Assembly: GCA_937980645.1 (NCBI GenBank)
Contig: CALJPQ010000011.1
Span: 62,001 to 126,000, forward strand
Length of the DNA stretch: 64,000 nucleotides
Direction: 5' to 3'
Source: an uncultured Saprospiraceae bacterium
GTDB taxonomy: Bacteria > Bacteroidota > Bacteroidia > Chitinophagales > Saprospiraceae
A model generated the notes under the pieces. The model worked only from the letters and a program-made list of their open reading frames with translations. It ran no database searches and was not told the DNA's origin. A program made the translations under genes and the position numbers. Each line of letters opens with the position of its first letter. Position 1 is the stretch's first letter. This document shows, piece after piece, positions 17,873-25,953 of the stretch.

Positions 17873-19429
17873 ATGAAGTATGCTCTATCGTTGTCGCGTC
17901 TCGCCTTATTGACAGCAGGCCTGTTGTTGGCGAGTATTCTTGCAAACGCCAACCCTTGCGCGGGTGATTGTCCCACGCCCATGGGGTTGGCTGTTGTTTC
18001 TCTTTCCAATAGTTCTGTAAGGTTATCATGGAAAGCTGTTAGCAGTGCCACAGGGTACACCATAGAAGTGGAGCAAGAGCCCAGCGGCTCTGGTCTTAAT
18101 CTGGATCTTTCGCTGTCAGACACCTTATACGTACTCCACAACCTTCAGGCGGGGGTGCAGTATAAGTTTAAAGTGCGTTCGCGCTGTGGCAGCGACAAGA
18201 GCGACTGGTCTGCGTGGATGTTCTTCACAACGTTGGGAGGGGGTAGTGGTGGAAGCTGCCCGACACCTGCCCAGTTAAGCAGTTCTAACATCACGGAAAC
18301 TACGGCCATTCTCACGTGGGCCTCGGTACATGGGGCTTTGCTCTACAACCTCGAAGTAGAATCGGAGCCCAGCCATGTAAGTGCCGAAATTAAGGTGAGC
18401 ATTTCCGACACCGTATTCGCTTTGAGTGCACTAAAGCCGGGCACGGTGTATAAAGCCAAGGTACGCGCTGACTGTGGTAGCGGCAAAAGCGATTGGTCTC
18501 CCTGGATAGCCTTTCAGACTGCTGGCTCCGGGAACGGATCAGGAGGGTGTGCTGTGCCCTCCAATATTGTCGTTACAGTACAGGACAGCATGGCTTTTAT
18601 TACCTGGGGGGCTATTTCCAGCGCCATTGCCTACGCCGTAGAGATAGAGGCTAAGCCCGGAGGGCTAAAATGGAAGGACACGGTTTTAGTCAATGAGTAT
18701 ACCTTTAAGAGTTTGAAGGCCAGTACGCTCTATAAGGTTAAAGTGCGTGCTCTGTGCGCAGGCGGCACAGTCGGAATGTGGTCAAAAGAGATTTATTTCT
18801 CTTCGGGCGGCGTCATTCCTGCCGGCGGTAGCGGTTTCCTTCCGTGTGTGATGCCGACCCAATTGCAGGTATCCAGCCTATCGCCCACAAGCGCTGTATT
18901 AAGCTGGGGGTCTATTGTGGGTGCTGAAGGGTACCAAATCGAGATTGAGCGTCAGCCTTCTGTCAAAGGTGAGGAATTCAAGATATTTTCTCCCACAAAT
19001 TCTTATACAGTTACAGGGCTTGAGCCAGGGCGCACTTACAAGTTTAAAGTGCGCACACTTTGCCCTAAAAGTGGCCGCAGTAAGTGGTCTCCATATTACA
19101 TATTCCAGACACCACCGGCTTTTAACGATGTTGAAAACCGAAACCGAGTGCTTGCCGAAGAAGATAAGATGCCTTTGGCGATAGCCCTTAGCCCTAACCC
19201 CGTTGTTTCTACCGCACGCTTACAAATACATGGCCTCCGCCATGAGGAGCCACTTCACCTCGCGCTGTACGACCTGTCGGGCCGCATGGCCTGGCAAACA
19301 GACCTCTTGCCAGAGGCTACTCGCATGGAAATAATGCTGCCGATTCAGACACTCTCCCCCGGGCTTTACCTGTTACAGGCAGGGCAAAGTGGATCGATGA
19401 TTACTCATAAAATAGTCATTAGCCACTAA
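17873..19429 (+). CDS. Secreted four-domain fibronectin type III protein with T9SS sorting signal
   Basis: This is a 518-residue secreted protein. ATG 17873 gives a clear signal peptide cleaved after ILANA; a TTG eight codons upstream is less likely. Four FN3 domains follow (residues about 28-415). Each opens with Cys-x-x-Pro and carries a second Cys in the strand before S-x-W-S, giving one probable disulfide per domain. Gly/Ser linkers join them. The last 80 residues form a type-A T9SS C-terminal sorting domain (ALSPNPVVSTARL, LYDLSGRMAWQ, LSPGLYLL). It is therefore probably exported by T9SS and attached to or released from the surface. Its codons look more AT-rich than those of its neighbours. 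Ligand unknown. Confidence 0.87.
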   Translation: MKYALSLSRLALLTAGLLLASILANANPCAGDCPTPMGLAVVSLSNSSVRLSWKAVSSATGYTIEVEQEPSGSGLNLDLSLSDTLYVLHNLQAGVQYKFKVRSRCGSDKSDWSAWMFFTTLGGGSGGSCPTPAQLSSSNITETTAILTWASVHGALLYNLEVESEPSHVSAEIKVSISDTVFALSALKPGTVYKAKVRADCGSGKSDWSPWIAFQTAGSGNGSGGCAVPSNIVVTVQDSMAFITWGAISSAIAYAVEIEAKPGGLKWKDTVLVNEYTFKSLKASTLYKVKVRALCAGGTVGMWSKEIYFSSGGVIPAGGSGFLPCVMPTQLQVSSLSPTSAVLSWGSIVGAEGYQIEIERQPSVKGEEFKIFSPTNSYTVTGLEPGRTYKFKVRTLCPKSGRSKWSPYYIFQTPPAFNDVENRNRVLAEEDKMPLAIALSPNPVVSTARLQIHGLRHEEPLHLALYDLSGRMAWQTDLLPEATRMEIMLPIQTLSPGLYLLQAGQSGSMITHKIVISH

Positions 19430-19457
19430 TCCATTTATTATTGAACACGGTTTTCAG

Positions 19458-19494
19458 GCCGCTGACGAGTCCGATATCGTTGGCGGCTTTTTTG
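19458..19494 (+). terminator. Intrinsic terminator after the FN3 gene
   Basis: Arms 19458-19468 and 19477-19487 form an 11-bp stem with two G-U pairs, followed directly by TTTTTTG (19488-19494). Its T-tail overlaps the -33 element of the dapB promoter. Confidence 0.8.
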
Positions 19495-19519
19495 TTTGAG
19501 TACCACTATGCTACCTTCG
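19491..19519 (+). promoter_or_regulatory. Promoter of dapB (TTTG-N17-TACCTTCG)
   Basis: TTTG at 19491-19494, 17 bases, then TACCTTCG at 19512-19519. The start codon is 19 bases further on. The C in TACCTTCG departs from TAnnTTTG, but the same variant precedes the deoxynucleoside kinase and purK genes. Confidence 0.65.
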
Positions 19520-19538
19520 AGCCGTCATTTGCTACACG

Positions 19539-20276
19539 ATGAAGATAGGTTTGTTAGGCTACGGAAAAATGGGCCACGCCGTAGAAGCGCAGGCGCTGGA
19601 GCGCGACCACGAAATCGCGTGGCGCATCGGGTGGTCGAACCGCGCCGATCTGACGGACGCGCTGCTGCGCCAGGCCGATGTAGTGATTGAATTTTCGCGC
19701 CCCGACGCTGCTTTTGCCAACGTAATGGCCTGCCTCCGGGTCGGTGTGCCTGTGGTGAGCGGCACCACAGGCTGGAACGAGCAGTTGCCTCAGGCCGAAC
19801 AATACTGCCGGCAGTACGGCGGCGCGCTACTGTGGGCATCCAACTTCAGTGTTGGCGTCAACCTGTTTTTTGCTCTCAACCGCTACTTAGCGCGGCTGAT
19901 GGACACGCGGGACGAGTATGCGCCTTCTATAGAAGAAACCCACCACGTGCACAAATTAGATGCCCCCAGCGGCACAGCGCAAACGCTGGCCAATGAACTG
20001 GTAGCCAACACCGCGCGCATCAAACATTGGCTGCCGGCCAACGGCCAACCCGCTCCACCCGACTCGCTGCCCGTTACGGCTATTCGCCGCGGCGAAATAC
20101 CCGGCACGCACATCGTCCGCTGGGACTCAGCCATAGACACTCTCGAAATTCGCCATACCGCCCACTCGCGCGCCGGCTTCGCCGCCGGTGCCGTGCTGGC
20201 CGCCGAATGGATCATTGGGAAAAAAGGCGTCTTCCGGATGAGCGACGTTCTGAATCTGAACGACTTATGGGCCTGA
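19539..20276 (+). CDS. dapB: 4-hydroxy-tetrahydrodipicolinate reductase
   Basis: This 245-residue enzyme reduces hydroxy-tetrahydrodipicolinate with NAD(P)H in lysine and meso-diaminopimelate synthesis. The N terminus is a Rossmann GxGxMG loop (residues 7-12). V-S-G-T-T-G-W is the conserved active-site strand. E-E-T-H-H-V-H-K-L-D-A-P-S-G-T-A carries the catalytic His and Lys and the substrate-binding loop. The short length is usual for Bacteroidota. It overlaps the following acetyltransferase gene by 10 bases. dapA lies 9 kb away in another unit. Confidence 0.96.
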   Translation: MKIGLLGYGKMGHAVEAQALERDHEIAWRIGWSNRADLTDALLRQADVVIEFSRPDAAFANVMACLRVGVPVVSGTTGWNEQLPQAEQYCRQYGGALLWASNFSVGVNLFFALNRYLARLMDTRDEYAPSIEETHHVHKLDAPSGTAQTLANELVANTARIKHWLPANGQPAPPDSLPVTAIRRGEIPGTHIVRWDSAIDTLEIRHTAHSRAGFAAGAVLAAEWIIGKKGVFRMSDVLNLNDLWA

Positions 20277-20806
20277 GCATCCGACCCGTCGAACCGAACG
20301 AACTACTGTTGCTCCTCCAACTGGCCGAACGTACCTTCCGCGAAGCCTGGCAGGCGCAAAACGACCCGGCGCATTTCGAGGACTACTGCCGCACGCATTT
20401 CACCCTCGAACGCTTCACCGCCGAAATGGCCGCCCCAGCTGCCAGGTTCTATTTTGCCCTACAGGAAAATACGCCCATAGCCTACCTGAAACTGAATATC
20501 GGCCAGCTGCCCAGCACCTCCGCCCGCCTAGAGCAACCGCTGTGGCCCGGAAAGCCCCTACAAATCGAGCGTATCTACGTGGACGCTCCCTGGCAGGGCC
20601 AGGGCCTGGGCGAACGCTTGCTCACCTTCGCCGAAGAACAGGCCCGCCAAACCGGCGCCACCTGGCTATGGCTGAGCGTGTGGCAGGAAGCGCCGCGCGC
20701 GGTGCGGTTTTATGAAAAAAACGGCTTCCGCATCTTCGGCACGGAAACTTTCTGGGTCGGTGCCGACCCGCAACCCGACTGGGTGATGCGAAAACCGGTG
20801 CTGTAG
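20267..20806 (+). CDS. GNAT-family N-acetyltransferase
   Basis: This is a 179-residue cytoplasmic acetyltransferase. ATG 20267 lies inside the end of dapB (10-base overlap), so translation is probably coupled; the open frame further left belongs to the dapB shadow. The acetyl-CoA loop is Q-G-Q-G-L-G-E-R-L, following the strand I-E-R-I-Y-V. The C-terminal V-R-F-Y-E-K-N-G-F motif is typical of small-molecule and protein N-terminal GNATs. Substrate unknown; the link with dapB may only be transcriptional. Confidence 0.88.
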   Translation: MGLSIRPVEPNELLLLLQLAERTFREAWQAQNDPAHFEDYCRTHFTLERFTAEMAAPAARFYFALQENTPIAYLKLNIGQLPSTSARLEQPLWPGKPLQIERIYVDAPWQGQGLGERLLTFAEEQARQTGATWLWLSVWQEAPRAVRFYEKNGFRIFGTETFWVGADPQPDWVMRKPVL

Positions 20807-20891
20807 CTACCCAGCCCTGGCGAGGCTCCCACCTCGTCGAAACCTATTCCTGGCGTTTCACCCTGGCTCTGTGGCGGTCGGCCCAAACAAG

Positions 20892-20923
20892 TTTGGCGGT
20901 TACGGGGGGCTTGCCTACCTTCG
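20892..20923 (+). promoter_or_regulatory. Promoter of the deoxynucleoside kinase gene (TTTG-N20-TACCTTCG)
   Basis: TTTG at 20892-20895, a 20-base spacer, then TACCTTCG at 20916-20923. The start codon at 20946 follows after 22 bases. The box lies downstream of a GTG that would extend the ORF, which supports the ATG start. Confidence 0.65.
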
Positions 20924-20945
20924 CCGCTGCACAAACATACCGGGA

Positions 20946-21596
20946 ATGACAGGCAACCTTCCCTCCGATAAGCCGCGCATCAAACACATCGCCATTGCCG
21001 GCAATATTGGCGCCGGCAAGACTACCCTCAGCGAAATGCTCGCCCGCCACTATGGGTGGGACGTCCACTACGAAGACACGGAGAACAACCCTTATCTGGC
21101 TGACTTTTACTTAGACATGCGGCGCTGGTCGTTTAACCTGCAGGTCTTTTTCCTGTCGAGCCGCTACCAGCAAATGCTGCGCATTCAGCAGGGTAATCGC
21201 ACGGTCATCCAGGACCGCACCATTTACGAAGACGCCTACATTTTTGCCCCTAATCTGGCCGATATGGGCTTGATGGAAAGGCGCGACTTTGAGAACTACA
21301 TCCATCTGTTTCAGTCTATCATCTCACAGGTGCGCCCGCCCGATTTACTCATTTACCTGCGCGCTAATATCCCTACGCTGGTGGAACACATCCAAAAACG
21401 CGGGCGCGACTACGAGGGCAATATCAGCATTGAGTACCTCAAGCGCCTCAACGAACGCTACGAGCAGTGGATCACCACCTACAAAGACGGGCGCCTGCTT
21501 ATCATCAATGTAGATCAGATGGACTTCCAAAACAACCCTGAACACGCAAGCCGTGTTTTGGAAATGGTACAGGCCGAACTGCACGGGCTGTTCTGA
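20946..21596 (+). CDS. Deoxynucleoside kinase (dAdo/dCyd/dGuo kinase family)
   Basis: This 216-residue salvage enzyme phosphorylates deoxynucleosides with ATP. The P-loop is G-N-I-G-A-G-K-T-T (19-27). The Q-D-R-T-I-Y-E-D segment holds the catalytic Arg and sugar-contact residues of the dNK family. A lid-like Lys/Arg region (Q-K-R-G-R-D-Y-E) follows. Which base is preferred cannot be read from the sequence. The nth gene starts six bases after the stop, so the two form an operon for nucleotide supply and DNA repair. Confidence 0.92.
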   Translation: MTGNLPSDKPRIKHIAIAGNIGAGKTTLSEMLARHYGWDVHYEDTENNPYLADFYLDMRRWSFNLQVFFLSSRYQQMLRIQQGNRTVIQDRTIYEDAYIFAPNLADMGLMERRDFENYIHLFQSIISQVRPPDLLIYLRANIPTLVEHIQKRGRDYEGNISIEYLKRLNERYEQWITTYKDGRLLIINVDQMDFQNNPEHASRVLEMVQAELHGLF

Positions 21597-21602
21597 ACAG
21601 AT

Positions 21603-22283
21603 ATGGCGGACGCAAAAAAGAAAACACTCAACACAACCTCGAAAAAATCGCCCAAACCCTCTAAAGCGCTGCGCGAAAAGGCTGCAGAGATTCAGCGCAT
21701 CCTGGATGAACTGTACCCAGAAGTTCCCATTCCGTTACACCATGACGACCCTTACACGCTGTTGGTGGCCGTAGTGCTGTCGGCCCAATGCACCGACGAG
21801 CGCGTCAACCAGGTAACGCCGCACCTCTTTGCCCGCGCCCGCACGCCGCAAGACATGATCCGCCTGAGCGTGGATGAAATCCGTGAGATCATCAAGCCTT
21901 GCGGCCTGTCTCCTTCTAAGTCAAAAGCCATTTGGGAGCTTTCGCGCCGTATTATGGAAGAGCATGGGGGTCAGGTACCGCGTACGTTTGAGGAATTGGA
22001 GGCCCTTCCGGGGGTGGGGCACAAGACGGCTTCGGTGGTCATGTCGCAGGCTTTTGGCGAGCCGGCCTTTCCGGTGGATACGCACATCCATCGGCTAGCG
22101 GCACGCTGGGGTCTTAGCAGCGGCAAAAGCGTAGAACAGACTGAGCGCGACCTGAAAGCAGTATTTCCAAAGGAGAGTTGGAATAAATTACACCTGCAGA
22201 TCATCTACTTTGGTCGCGAATACTGCCCGGCACGGGGGCACGACCCGCAGAAATGCCCGATTTGTTCACGGTGGGAGTCGTAG
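21603..22283 (+). CDS. nth: Endonuclease III (DNA glycosylase/AP lyase)
   Basis: This 226-residue base-excision enzyme removes oxidised pyrimidines. It has a Lys-rich N-terminal tail, the helix-hairpin-helix L-P-G-V-G-H-K-T-A-S with catalytic Lys141, and P-V-D-T-H-I-H with catalytic Asp159. The C-terminal iron-sulfur loop is unusual: Cys208, then nine residues, Cys218, Cys221, and no fourth Cys before the end. E. coli Nth has C-x6-C-x2-C-x5-C. The cluster may use another ligand such as His213 or be absent. The gene converges on batD, 3 bases away. Confidence 0.93.
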   Translation: MADAKKKTLNTTSKKSPKPSKALREKAAEIQRILDELYPEVPIPLHHDDPYTLLVAVVLSAQCTDERVNQVTPHLFARARTPQDMIRLSVDEIREIIKPCGLSPSKSKAIWELSRRIMEEHGGQVPRTFEELEALPGVGHKTASVVMSQAFGEPAFPVDTHIHRLAARWGLSSGKSVEQTERDLKAVFPKESWNKLHLQIIYFGREYCPARGHDPQKCPICSRWES

Positions 22284-22286
22284 CGT

Positions 22287-24047
22287 TCAGTTTTTACCCC
22301 TCAGGGTTTTCCAGGCCATGTGCGCCTTTTCCCACAAAGTTCGCATGTCTTCTGGCGAAGTTATGTGGGCATAGACGGCGCGTTCGCAACGCTCCCACAC
22401 CTCGGCGATGACCTCGACGGTAGCGGGAGGCACTCCGCGAGCAGCCAGCTGCTCTAAGGCAACGTGTCGGCTCAGCATGAATGGCGGCACACGCAGGTAG
22501 GCAGCTATGGCGCTCTCTAACCACCGCAGCAGGTCTCGATAGAAGGCTTCGGGAGACGAGTCAGAGAGGTGCTGGCGCAGCCGCTGGAGTTGCGTGTTGA
22601 GCGTATGACTATCGGGCGACCTGTAAGCGAGTTCGCTTTCCAGGGCTGGGTCTGTCGTGGGCGGTTTTCGTCGCTGGCGTTGCCACAACAGCGCGGCTAA
22701 CCAGGCCAGCACGAGCAGCGCTGCGATGCCAGCCATGCCCACCACCCACGTGGGTGGCACAGCCTCAATCTCTTCCCACCAGGTGGGTTCTTCCAGCGGA
22801 GGCAGGGCGCCCGTCGTTTCGGGAGGAGGTGCGGCTCTTCCGTAGTTCGCACCTGGCACGACGACGATTTCGACGGGCTTTTCTGTGCGTAGCGTCTGGT
22901 AATTGCCGCTGTCGGGGTGGAAGAAGGTCATTTCGGGCGTAAAGAGGTAAGTGCCTGGCTCTTTGGGCAGGATGGCATAGGTGAGCGTGCGCCGGTGGAC
23001 GAACTCATCGCCTGTTTCGTACTCCTCCTGTTCGCGCACTTCGGGGTCGAAGGCTTCGAGGCCGGAGGGCACTTCGAGGCGCGGGTTGACGAAGCGGCGC
23101 GTGTCGCCGTTGCCCTGGATGCGCACCGTCAGGGTGAGGGCATCGTCAGTGGTGAGGGTTTGCTTATCTGCTGAGACTGTCCATTCATAATTGCCAACGA
23201 CGCCGCAAAAGCGCTCGGGCAGTGGCTCGGGCAGCGGTCGTATTTCTACCGTCATGGTGTTGGCCGCAGCAATAGCAGGCGTTCCGCCCAGCAGGCTACG
23301 CTCACGGCCTTCCACTATCAGCCGCAGGCGCGCTGGGCCGATGACGATCGTGCCCGTTCGCTGGGCAAAGAGCGATGCCTCGTACAGCGTGCGCACGGCG
23401 TAGGTTTTGCCGCTCACCTTCTCGCGTTGCACGCGCGTGTCGTAGCGGCGGCGCTCCAGCACGTAGAAACCGTCGAAAGAAGGCAATTCGATTAAGTCAG
23501 CCTCTGATACGCCCACCTGGGTGAAGAGGCGCAGGCGATAAAGCATTTGCTGGCCCAGCCAGGCCTGCCCGGGCAACACGTCAGCCACCACAAAATACGG
23601 CTCTTCGGTAGAGGCACTGCCCTTTTTGGGGCGACGCACAGAGGACTTGATCACGCGCACTGTCAGCGGCTGGCTACGGAAGTTGCGCTGCGCGGTCTGC
23701 ACCGTTGCCGGCCCAATGGTGTAACTGCCTGCGCTGCCGGCTTCCAGTTCGTACACCCACGACTGTTGCATGTAAGCCTTGCCCTGGGCAAAGCCCGCGC
23801 TGCGCACTTCGGCCGGGCCGGTGCGCACCGTTAGCCCGCCGAAATCGGGCGGGATGAAACGCTGCGCGGTTTCGTTTTTTAAGACAAAAGAAACCTCAAA
23901 TCGCGTCCCTTCGGTTACCTCGCGGCGCGGGCCACGCACCTCAAAGGTGGGCGCTTCCGACTGTGCCGGCGCCATTGCCGCCCACAGGCACAACGCCGCT
24001 GTTAAGCAACGGCCTGCTGTTTGCCAAAGAGCGAACGTGCAAGGCAT
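22287..24047 (-). CDS. batD: BatD-like aerotolerance protein
   Basis: This is a 586-residue membrane protein of the BatD (oxygen tolerance) family. It has a signal peptide (cleavage near APAQS) and a long periplasmic region of immunoglobulin-like beta domains beginning V-R-G-P-R-R-E-V-T-E-G. One transmembrane helix lies near residue 440 (V-V-G-M-A-G-I-A-A-L-L-V-L), followed by a basic stop-transfer stretch and a cytoplasmic helical tail. BatD normally sits with BatA, B, C and E and MoxR. Here it is alone, and its ATG overlaps the stop of gldB by one base (TGATG), so it should be translated by re-initiation after GldB. Confidence 0.85.
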   Translation of the reverse strand: MPCTFALWQTAGRCLTAALCLWAAMAPAQSEAPTFEVRGPRREVTEGTRFEVSFVLKNETAQRFIPPDFGGLTVRTGPAEVRSAGFAQGKAYMQQSWVYELEAGSAGSYTIGPATVQTAQRNFRSQPLTVRVIKSSVRRPKKGSASTEEPYFVVADVLPGQAWLGQQMLYRLRLFTQVGVSEADLIELPSFDGFYVLERRRYDTRVQREKVSGKTYAVRTLYEASLFAQRTGTIVIGPARLRLIVEGRERSLLGGTPAIAAANTMTVEIRPLPEPLPERFCGVVGNYEWTVSADKQTLTTDDALTLTVRIQGNGDTRRFVNPRLEVPSGLEAFDPEVREQEEYETGDEFVHRRTLTYAILPKEPGTYLFTPEMTFFHPDSGNYQTLRTEKPVEIVVVPGANYGRAAPPPETTGALPPLEEPTWWEEIEAVPPTWVVGMAGIAALLVLAWLAALLWQRQRRKPPTTDPALESELAYRSPDSHTLNTQLQRLRQHLSDSSPEAFYRDLLRWLESAIAAYLRVPPFMLSRHVALEQLAARGVPPATVEVIAEVWERCERAVYAHITSPEDMRTLWEKAHMAWKTLRGKN

Positions 24048-25048
24048 CAGTCTGTGCGTTTGGGTTTGTATTTGGACAGTTCTAACAACCGCTGGCTGTC
24101 GCTAAAGTTGATCAGTTCGTCCAGCGTCGTTTGCGGGTGGCGGCGCATGTAGGCCCTGACGATTTGCCAGCCTACCCAGTTGCCGATTTCGCCCGGCGCC
24201 TCTTGAAAGACCATCTCTGTAGCCGGGCTGGGCATGACGAGCTTCTGGTTGCGGTGTGTAAGCGGCTCGTAGAGCGCCTTCAGTTCCAGCAGGCGCGCCC
24301 ACACTTCGGCCTCGTTGGCGTAGCAGCCGGCCAGTTGCTCTTCGGTATAGCCCATTTTTCGATACTCCGGCTCGTCAGGCAGCAACTGATCCAGGACGTA
24401 CAAAATTTTGCCGTTGTTCAGCATGTAGTCTAAAATGCGCTCCTGTTGAGGCGGCCCTACAATTCGGCTGGCTAAGGCTAAGCCAACCTTTACCGGCAGG
24501 TATTCTTTAGAAAACTGCCGCCGCAGGTATTGAGGGAAGTATTGTGGGTCGTAGCCGCTAAAGTTTTCACCCAAAAACATGTCCAGGCTGATCATGATGA
24601 GGCTGTCGTTGACGGCATAAGCATCGCCGACGAACTCCGTAACGGCAGTTACGAAGCGCAATGGCGGCCGGCCGGGGAAGAGTTGCGCATAGCGTTGCGC
24701 CAGGCGGGCCAGGGCGATCTCCTGCTCATCCAAGTTGGGAAAAGCTGCACGGCAGGAGTCGTGCAAGCGGCGAATTTGAGGGGCGAAGGCAAAGCCCACT
24801 AAGGCATCCTCAGGTGTTTCGTTAGGATTTTCCGGGTTATGAGCGATTTCTGTCAGGAAGAACGGCAGGAAGTCTGGGTACTTGCGTGCCAGTTGCTCCA
24901 TGCCCTCCTGCAGGTGGGTGGAGTCGAGGGCCATCAGGTCTTCGTCGAAGCGCAGCAGCGCAATGGGCGGTGGATCATCCTGGCAGGCCAGCAGGCTCAA
25001 AGCAAGCGCTGCCAGCAGGGCGGTTTTTTTAAAAAATGCAGAGGTCAT
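24047..25048 (-). CDS. gldB: Gliding-motility lipoprotein GldB
   Basis: This is a 333-residue lipoprotein. Start 25048 was chosen because it gives a lipoprotein signal with lipobox L-L-A-C (Cys22); a start 33 codons upstream has no homology value and would overlap the PorT-like gene's leader. Family features include Y-F-P-Q-Y-L-R-R-Q-F, the Y-T-E-E-Q-L-A segment and the C-terminal G-N-W-V-G-W-Q-I-V-R. GldB is required for gliding in Flavobacterium and is kept in many non-gliding Bacteroidota; its biochemical role is unclear. It is followed by batD with a one-base overlap and is divergent from the PorT-like gene. Confidence 0.88.
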   Translation of the reverse strand: MTSAFFKKTALLAALALSLLACQDDPPPIALLRFDEDLMALDSTHLQEGMEQLARKYPDFLPFFLTEIAHNPENPNETPEDALVGFAFAPQIRRLHDSCRAAFPNLDEQEIALARLAQRYAQLFPGRPPLRFVTAVTEFVGDAYAVNDSLIMISLDMFLGENFSGYDPQYFPQYLRRQFSKEYLPVKVGLALASRIVGPPQQERILDYMLNNGKILYVLDQLLPDEPEYRKMGYTEEQLAGCYANEAEVWARLLELKALYEPLTHRNQKLVMPSPATEMVFQEAPGEIGNWVGWQIVRAYMRRHPQTTLDELINFSDSQRLLELSKYKPKRTD

Positions 25049-25131
25049 ATTTGTCAGAGGAAAAAGCTGCGATTTTCGCGCCGGTATTGGCGAGGCTTCG
25101 CATTTTTCACGGCACAAAAAAACTGCACGCG

Positions 25132-25893
25132 ATGAAAAAAATTTCACTTCTGCTCTTCTTATCGCTGGGCCTATGGCTCGGGCGCGCCCATGCGCAATGG
25201 CCTCAGCAACAACGCCCTTCTTTTCGCTTTGGCATCCACACCAGTCCGACGTGGTCGTGGATGCGCACCGACGACAAGTTGCTCGAGGGCACGGGCGTCA
25301 ATTGGGGCCTCAAAATGGGTGTTCAGGGTGAGTACTATTTCGCTGCCAACTACGCCATTACGGGCGGGTTGGGGCTGGCTTTTGGCCACGGTGGCGAGTT
25401 GCTCAACGGCTATCCGCGGGCAGTGTTGTTGCCCAGTTCCAACCTGAGCGATCCGCGTCTGGACACCCTGAGCAAAGACGCTCGTCTGCATTACAGCCTG
25501 CGTTATATTGAAATACCCGTTAGCCTGCGCTTCCGGGGTGGCAGCGGTGAAGACTCGCCCTTGCGCTTTTACGCTGAGGCGCCCATTTTCACCTTGGGCT
25601 TTCTGACCCGCGCCAACGGAAACATCCGGGGTAACGTGCCCGTGCGGGGTGAAGATGAAAACATCAAGCGCGATGTAACTAATCTGGCCCTGTCCTGGGG
25701 CTTCGGCTTAGGTGTCGAATATGAGCTCAGCCAGAGCATCACGGCGGTAGGCGGCCTGCAATTTCAGCAGATTTTTACCGACATGACGACGAATAAAGGT
25801 TCCGTACTGCCGCCGAACGCTACGGAGTGGCGCCGCGAAAACGCGCGCGCTACAGCCAACGCTATCACCTTGCGGTTGGGCATCTTTTTCTAA
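25132..25893 (+). CDS. PorT-like outer-membrane beta-barrel protein
   Basis: This 253-residue protein has a signal peptide (start at ATG 25132, cleavage after RAHA). A single small barrel of about eight strands follows, rich in alternating hydrophobic and aromatic residues and ending in I-T-L-R-L-G-I-F-F. Its F-x-F-G-I-H-T-S-P start and the overall layout match the PorT family, a T9SS accessory group. It is divergently transcribed from gldB with 83 bases between the two starts, which supports a shared role in surface export. PorT proper versus a general barrel cannot be decided by eye. Confidence 0.75.
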   Translation: MKKISLLLFLSLGLWLGRAHAQWPQQQRPSFRFGIHTSPTWSWMRTDDKLLEGTGVNWGLKMGVQGEYYFAANYAITGGLGLAFGHGGELLNGYPRAVLLPSSNLSDPRLDTLSKDARLHYSLRYIEIPVSLRFRGGSGEDSPLRFYAEAPIFTLGFLTRANGNIRGNVPVRGEDENIKRDVTNLALSWGFGLGVEYELSQSITAVGGLQFQQIFTDMTTNKGSVLPPNATEWRRENARATANAITLRLGIFF

Positions 25894-25930
25894 AAAACAG
25901 CCCGCCAGCGCGCAAACGGCGTCGGCGGGC
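25893..25930 (-). terminator. Intrinsic terminator of the DEAD-box helicase gene
   Basis: On the minus strand, arms GCCCGCC (25930-25924) and GGCGGGC (25906-25900) are followed by a T-run at 25898-25893. The T-run touches the stop region of the convergent PorT-like gene. Confidence 0.65.
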
Positions 25931-25953
25931 AGGGCCTATTATGCGTATGGTGT

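Noticed and set aside
25049..25147. An upstream extension of gldB
   Set aside because: It would run 16 bases into the divergent PorT-like gene (from 25132), leave no room for its promoter, and push the lipoprotein signal into the interior.
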